A stretch of 64,000 nt of DNA, taken from contig JASGHY010000001.1 in NCBI GenBank assembly GCA_047602185.1, positions 1,674,001-1,738,000 of the forward strand, written 5' to 3'. A program made the position numbers and the translations under genes. Positions 60,808 through 64,000 of this stretch are shown here, one piece after another (the stretch's first letter is position 1; each line of letters opens with the position of its first letter). The notes beneath the pieces were generated by a model. The model had not been told where the DNA came from and made no database searches. It saw nothing but the letters and a program-made list of their open reading frames with translations. The DNA comes from PMP191F sp047602185. GTDB taxonomy: Bacteria > Bacteroidota > Bacteroidia > Chitinophagales > Chitinophagaceae.

Positions 60808-61377
60808 AGTTTTAAATGCTGTTTTTCTCATGTGATGCGCAAAAGTAGTCAATGTGCGTATTTGACAAAGTGCTAATGTGTTGAGGGTGTTTAGCGGAAA
60901 TACTGTTTCGGGTTTCGGGTTTTGAGTTCCGGGTTTTGAAATCGTGAGACGTGAATCGGCAGACGGCAATCGGCAATCGTGAGTGGTTGAAACAAGTGAA
61001 TAGTCAATGGTCAATAGTGAATCTGAAATACAAGCCACGAGCTTTGAGCTACGAGCTGCGAGAAATACAAGTTGACAATTGGTAATTTGCAGTTGCTCCT
61101 TGTATTTTCTTCGAAATTCGATATTCAAAGTTCTGCATTCGATATTTTATCTTCCGTACTTCTAACTTCGTATTTCGTACTTGCTTGCTAACCTTCCAAC
61201 TTTTCAACCTGGCTTTTGGCTTCCCTTCGATATTCAACATCCCCCCTGTCAACTTGTAAACCTCTCAACTTATCACCCCTGTATTCAACTTACAACCTAT
61301 AACTTAAAACTTATAACCAGCTTTTCGCGTTAAGCATTCACCCCCCTCCTACATTAACCAATTTGCACATCCTCACA
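60808..61377. repeat. Mosaic repeat region, right arm of the 221-bp inverted repeat
   Basis: Bases 61010-61230 are the right arm (reverse complement of 57135-57355). Outside the arm are GTTTCGGGTTTCGGGTTTTG (~60904-60923), GACGTGAATCGGCAGACGGC, AGTCAATGGTCAATAGTG, and at the right AACTTGTAAACCTCTCAACT and ACTTACAACCTATAACTTAA. Frames at 61049-61252 and the first part of the long frame to 61128 are repeat translations. Confidence 0.85.
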
Positions 61378-62352
61378 TTATTTCAATTTCCTTGCTTCCA
61401 CGCCTTCCTTCGTAATCTTCACCGGAATGATCTTGCCGTCTGCATCAAACTTCATCACATCAATACAAACCTCCCGGTGATTGGCATCAGTTTCGCCCAA
61501 AGGCCTGCGATGATATACGATATACCATTCATCTTTACCAGGCACCTGTATCACAGAGTGGTGGCCAGCACTGGTAGCCACAGCCGTATCCTGTTGCAGA
61601 ATGGTTCCGATCCTTTCAAAAGGCCCCATGGGTGAATCAGCTATAGCATAAGCTACCCGGTAATTGGGGCCACCCCAGCCTCCTTCAGACCACATAAAAT
61701 AATACTTATTGTTGTGGATGAACATGAAAGGACCTTCCACATAGCCTTTAGGTGTGATCTCCTTAAAAATAGTACCGTCTTCAAATGGTTCAAAACCGGT
61801 AAAGTCGCTTTTCAGTTTAGCAATATTACAATGACGCCAGCCGCCATAGTAGATATAGTACTGGCCCGTTTTATCCTTAAATACAAACTGATCAATTGGT
61901 TGGGCGCCGTTCTTAAATTCGCTGATAAGCGGCTTACCAAGATGATCCTTATAAGGTCCTTCCGGTTTATCAGCAACCGCTACGCCAATACCGCCACCAC
62001 CATCTTTCTGAATGTCGTTGGCAGCAAAGAACAGGTAATACTTTTTGTCTTTCTGCACAATAGCCGGTGCCCACATGGCCATATGAGCCCATTTTACACG
62101 TTGAGTATCCAGTATTGCGTGGTGTTTTGTCCAGTGGATAAGATCGGGAGATGAAAACGCATCAAAAAAGACCTGCTTTTCGTAAGGAGCAGAATAAGTA
62201 GGATAGATCCAGTATTGTTTTCCGAAAACAGTTCCTTCAGGATCAGCATACCACCCGGGGAAAACAGGATTGCCGGATGTAACCTGCTGCGCTTCTGTAT
62301 GGCCTGCAACCGCCACTATGGTCAGCAACAACCAAAGCTGCTTTATTCTCAT
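61378..62352 (-). CDS. GH43 family glycoside hydrolase (exported)
   Basis: The start at 62352 (MRIKQLWLLLTIVAVAGHTE) gives a signal peptide; nine further codons upstream are open. The ~324-residue five-bladed propeller enzyme shows the GH43 acid triad: the base Asp in PGWYADPEGT, the pKa-modulating Asp in GAQPIDQFVFKD, and the acid Glu in GYVEGPFMFIHN. The motif YVVYHR-like IVYHRRPLGE is near the end. GH43 enzymes act on arabinan or xylan side chains or galactan; the precise substrate is unknown. It lies on the same strand as GH92 but is separated by a 570-bp repeat region. Confidence 0.93.
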   Translation of the reverse strand: MRIKQLWLLLTIVAVAGHTEAQQVTSGNPVFPGWYADPEGTVFGKQYWIYPTYSAPYEKQVFFDAFSSPDLIHWTKHHAILDTQRVKWAHMAMWAPAIVQKDKKYYLFFAANDIQKDGGGGIGVAVADKPEGPYKDHLGKPLISEFKNGAQPIDQFVFKDKTGQYYIYYGGWRHCNIAKLKSDFTGFEPFEDGTIFKEITPKGYVEGPFMFIHNNKYYFMWSEGGWGGPNYRVAYAIADSPMGPFERIGTILQQDTAVATSAGHHSVIQVPGKDEWYIVYHRRPLGETDANHREVCIDVMKFDADGKIIPVKITKEGVEARKLK

Positions 62353-62497
62353 GTTTGTAGTTTTTACCTTGCGGGGCAACTAAAGTAAGGATAAATGAGA
62401 ATAGCAATCGCTGTTACAATAGCTTAACGGCTGCTAATCTTTTTCAGCGCTATTTAGCAGCGGTAAATTTCATGTAAATTGCTGCAAAGATCATTGC

Positions 62498-63634
62498 ATG
62501 AGATTGTTCCTTCTGTTAACCTGTCTTGCATTATCACAGCACCCGGTATCGGCCCAGACTGCTAAAAGGGCACGCGATCTTGGTGTTCGTATCGGCGTAC
62601 TTCCTGCGGGGCAATGGAATGCCATTACTGATGTACCCGGCGTACTGGTAGGACATACCACACTGGTAAAAGGTGACTCTGTCCGTACAGGGGTTACTGC
62701 CATCCTGCCCTACTCCGGCAACATTTTCCAGCAGAAAGTACCAGCAGCCATTTATACCGGCAATGGCTTTGGAAAACTGGCAGGCAGCACACAGGTCCAG
62801 GAACTGGGCAACCTTGAAACTCCTATTGTACTTACCAATACACTCGGCGTGGCTATTGCTATGGATGCCGTGGTGGAATATACACTGCAACAACCCGGCA
62901 ATGAAAATGTACAATCAGTAAATGCAGTGGTGGGTGAAACCAATGATGGCTGGCTGAATGATATCCGTGGCAGGCATGTACAAAAGAATGATGTGATCAA
63001 TGCTATCAGGAATGCTAAAAGCGGCGCCGTACCTGAAGGAAGTGTGGGCGCAGGAACAGGAACTGTCTGTTTTGGTTTTAAAGGAGGTATCGGCACTGCA
63101 TCGCGTAAACTCCCTGCCAGTTTAGGTGGTTATACAGTAGGTGTATTGGTGCAAACCAATTTCGGCGGTGTATTACAGGTAGATGGTGTACCGGTAGGCA
63201 AAGAACTGGGCAAATTTTCTTTCAGCGATAAATTACTGAATAATGTAGACGGCTCCTGTATGATAGTGGTAGCAACCGATGCGCCTGTTGACAGCCGTAA
63301 CCTGGAACGTATTGCCAAAAGAGCCATTATGGGACTGGCAAAAACCGGTGGTATTGCATCCAATGGAAGCGGCGACTATGTAATTGCTTTTTCAACTGCC
63401 GAGGCATTACGCGTACCTTTCGCGCCCAAGGAGCCGGTGCAGAATTATCCGCTGCTGCACAATGACAATACATCACAACTATTTATGGCAACCATTGAAG
63501 CTACGGAAGAAGCGATCATCAATTCGCTTTTTATGGCAACTGAAGTAACCGGTAAAAGCGGGCACAAAATAGCCCCATTACCAATGGACAATGTGATCAA
63601 TATTCTTAAAAAATATAACAGGCTTAGCAAGTGA
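62498..63634 (+). CDS. P1-family (DmpA-like) self-processing aminopeptidase
   Basis: The 378-residue protein has a signal peptide (LFLLLTCLALSQHPVSAQ). It matches DmpA/BapA: DLGVRIGVLPAGQWNAITDV, GVLVGHTTLVKGD, VVGETNDGWLNDIRGR, GAVPEGSVGAGTGT and the self-cleavage site VDGSCMIVVATDAPV. Cleavage between G252 and S253 would leave S253 as the N-terminal nucleophile of the beta chain. Family members remove N-terminal D- or beta-amino acids or L-residues. The stop overlaps the start of a class IV aminotransferase gene, so the two are translationally coupled. Confidence 0.94.
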   Translation: MRLFLLLTCLALSQHPVSAQTAKRARDLGVRIGVLPAGQWNAITDVPGVLVGHTTLVKGDSVRTGVTAILPYSGNIFQQKVPAAIYTGNGFGKLAGSTQVQELGNLETPIVLTNTLGVAIAMDAVVEYTLQQPGNENVQSVNAVVGETNDGWLNDIRGRHVQKNDVINAIRNAKSGAVPEGSVGAGTGTVCFGFKGGIGTASRKLPASLGGYTVGVLVQTNFGGVLQVDGVPVGKELGKFSFSDKLLNNVDGSCMIVVATDAPVDSRNLERIAKRAIMGLAKTGGIASNGSGDYVIAFSTAEALRVPFAPKEPVQNYPLLHNDNTSQLFMATIEATEEAIINSLFMATEVTGKSGHKIAPLPMDNVINILKKYNRLSK

Positions 63635-64000
63635 GTACTCTTTATACCATTGTAAATAATGACCTTGTACCAGCAGCAACTGCATCGCTGCTGGTTAGCG
63701 ACCTGGCTGTACAGCGCGGCTATGGCATTTTTGATTTCTTTAAAACCATCAATGGCAAACCGGTTTTCCTGGACGACCATCTTGACCGGTTTTATTATTC
63801 AGCCGAACAGATGAAGCTGACCAATATACCCAATCGCGATGCACTGAAGGAACTGTTGGATACATTATTGCAAAAGAACAACCTGCCCGATTCCGGTGTA
63901 CGTATTACGCTGACCGGAGGCTATTCACCTGACGGATACAATATAGCCCATCCCAATATAGTGATCACCCAACAGGCAATGACATTCAGTAACACTGTTC
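63631..64000 (+). CDS. Class IV aminotransferase, 5' part (runs off the window)
   Basis: A GTG start at 63631 overlaps the TGA of the P1 peptidase (GTGA). About 123 codons are visible and stay open to the window end. They contain LYTIVNNDLVPAATASLLVS, DLAVQRGYGIFDFFKTING and VFLDDHLDRFYYSAEQMKLT, then VRITLTGGYSPDGYN. These are typical of the first domain of class IV PLP aminotransferases (D-amino-acid or branched-chain transaminases, aminodeoxychorismate lyase). The PLP Lys would be beyond the window. Coupling with a DmpA-like peptidase suggests use of released amino acids, perhaps D-amino acids. Confidence 0.88.
   Translation, partial: MSTLYTIVNNDLVPAATASLLVSDLAVQRGYGIFDFFKTINGKPVFLDDHLDRFYYSAEQMKLTNIPNRDALKELLDTLLQKNNLPDSGVRITLTGGYSPDGYNIAHPNIVITQQAMTFSNTV

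Noticed and set aside
60808..61128. N-terminal extension of the GH92 frame (about 107 codons)
   Set aside because: It reads through the mosaic repeat, and its first codons also occur as a frame in the inverted copy at 57237; the signal peptide begins at 60807.

Overview
The window looks like a chromosome segment from a Bacteroidota bacterium, most likely family Chitinophagaceae (Chitinophaga/Niastella-like). The evidence is an ECF sigma / FecR / SusC (with STN domain) / SusD regulon, DUF4843 and PKD-like lipoproteins, a folP-DUF1599-BT_3928-type gene neighbourhood, Bacteroidota-style Tat substrates, OmpA proteins with thrombospondin-3-like repeats, and the absence of strong Shine-Dalgarno sites. 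No rRNA, tRNA, CRISPR array, transposase or integrase gene was seen.

Layout. 0-4.4 kb: the end of a subtilisin-like protease, a large exported protein with a barrel-like C-terminus, and two peptidoglycan hydrolases without signal peptides. 4.5-8.8 kb: small exported or soluble proteins, mostly of unknown function. 8.8-15.2 kb: ABC permease, BT_3928-type DoxX/thioredoxin-like protein, DUF1599, folP, then an FKBP lipoprotein and a DHH phosphoesterase. 15.9-20.6 kb: topA, a YcxB-like protein, a SirB1-like protein and a small cytochrome c. 20.8-29.3 kb: Gfo/Idh/MocA oxidoreductase, penicillin-binding-protein-like serine hydrolase, a His-rich membrane peptide and a Ca-type P-ATPase. 30.2-34.1 kb: an AT-rich islet of five unknown genes, bounded by two copies of the same terminator sequence. 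34.3-36.9 kb: GMC dehydrogenase and its small subunit. 37.1-39.2 kb: VOC protein and an M19-like dipeptidase. 39.6-50.1 kb: a complete ECF sigma/FecR/SusC/SusD/DUF4843/PKD/TlpA uptake locus. 50.3-55.0 kb: a one-strand cluster that resembles orphan immunity genes (DUF2199, SMI1/KNR4 and others), punctuated by twin-hairpin repeats and including a miniature GldM-like protein and an ORF broken by one in-frame stop. 55.3-64 kb: OmpA-family protein, phosphotransferase, GH92 and GH43 glycosidases, and a P1 peptidase overlapping a class IV aminotransferase that runs off the window.

The most unusual aspect is outside the genes. Many of the longer intergenic gaps are filled by mosaics of short, quasi-periodic modules that recur in both orientations. 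One pair of these mosaics forms a 221-bp inverted repeat, identical as read by eye, around a 3.7-kb segment. At least three further families of hairpin elements are also present. No single defined defence or secretion system is complete here. The best candidates for undescribed biology are the intergenic mosaic family, the terminator-bounded islet at 30-34 kb, and the immunity-like cluster with its twin-hairpin 3' elements.
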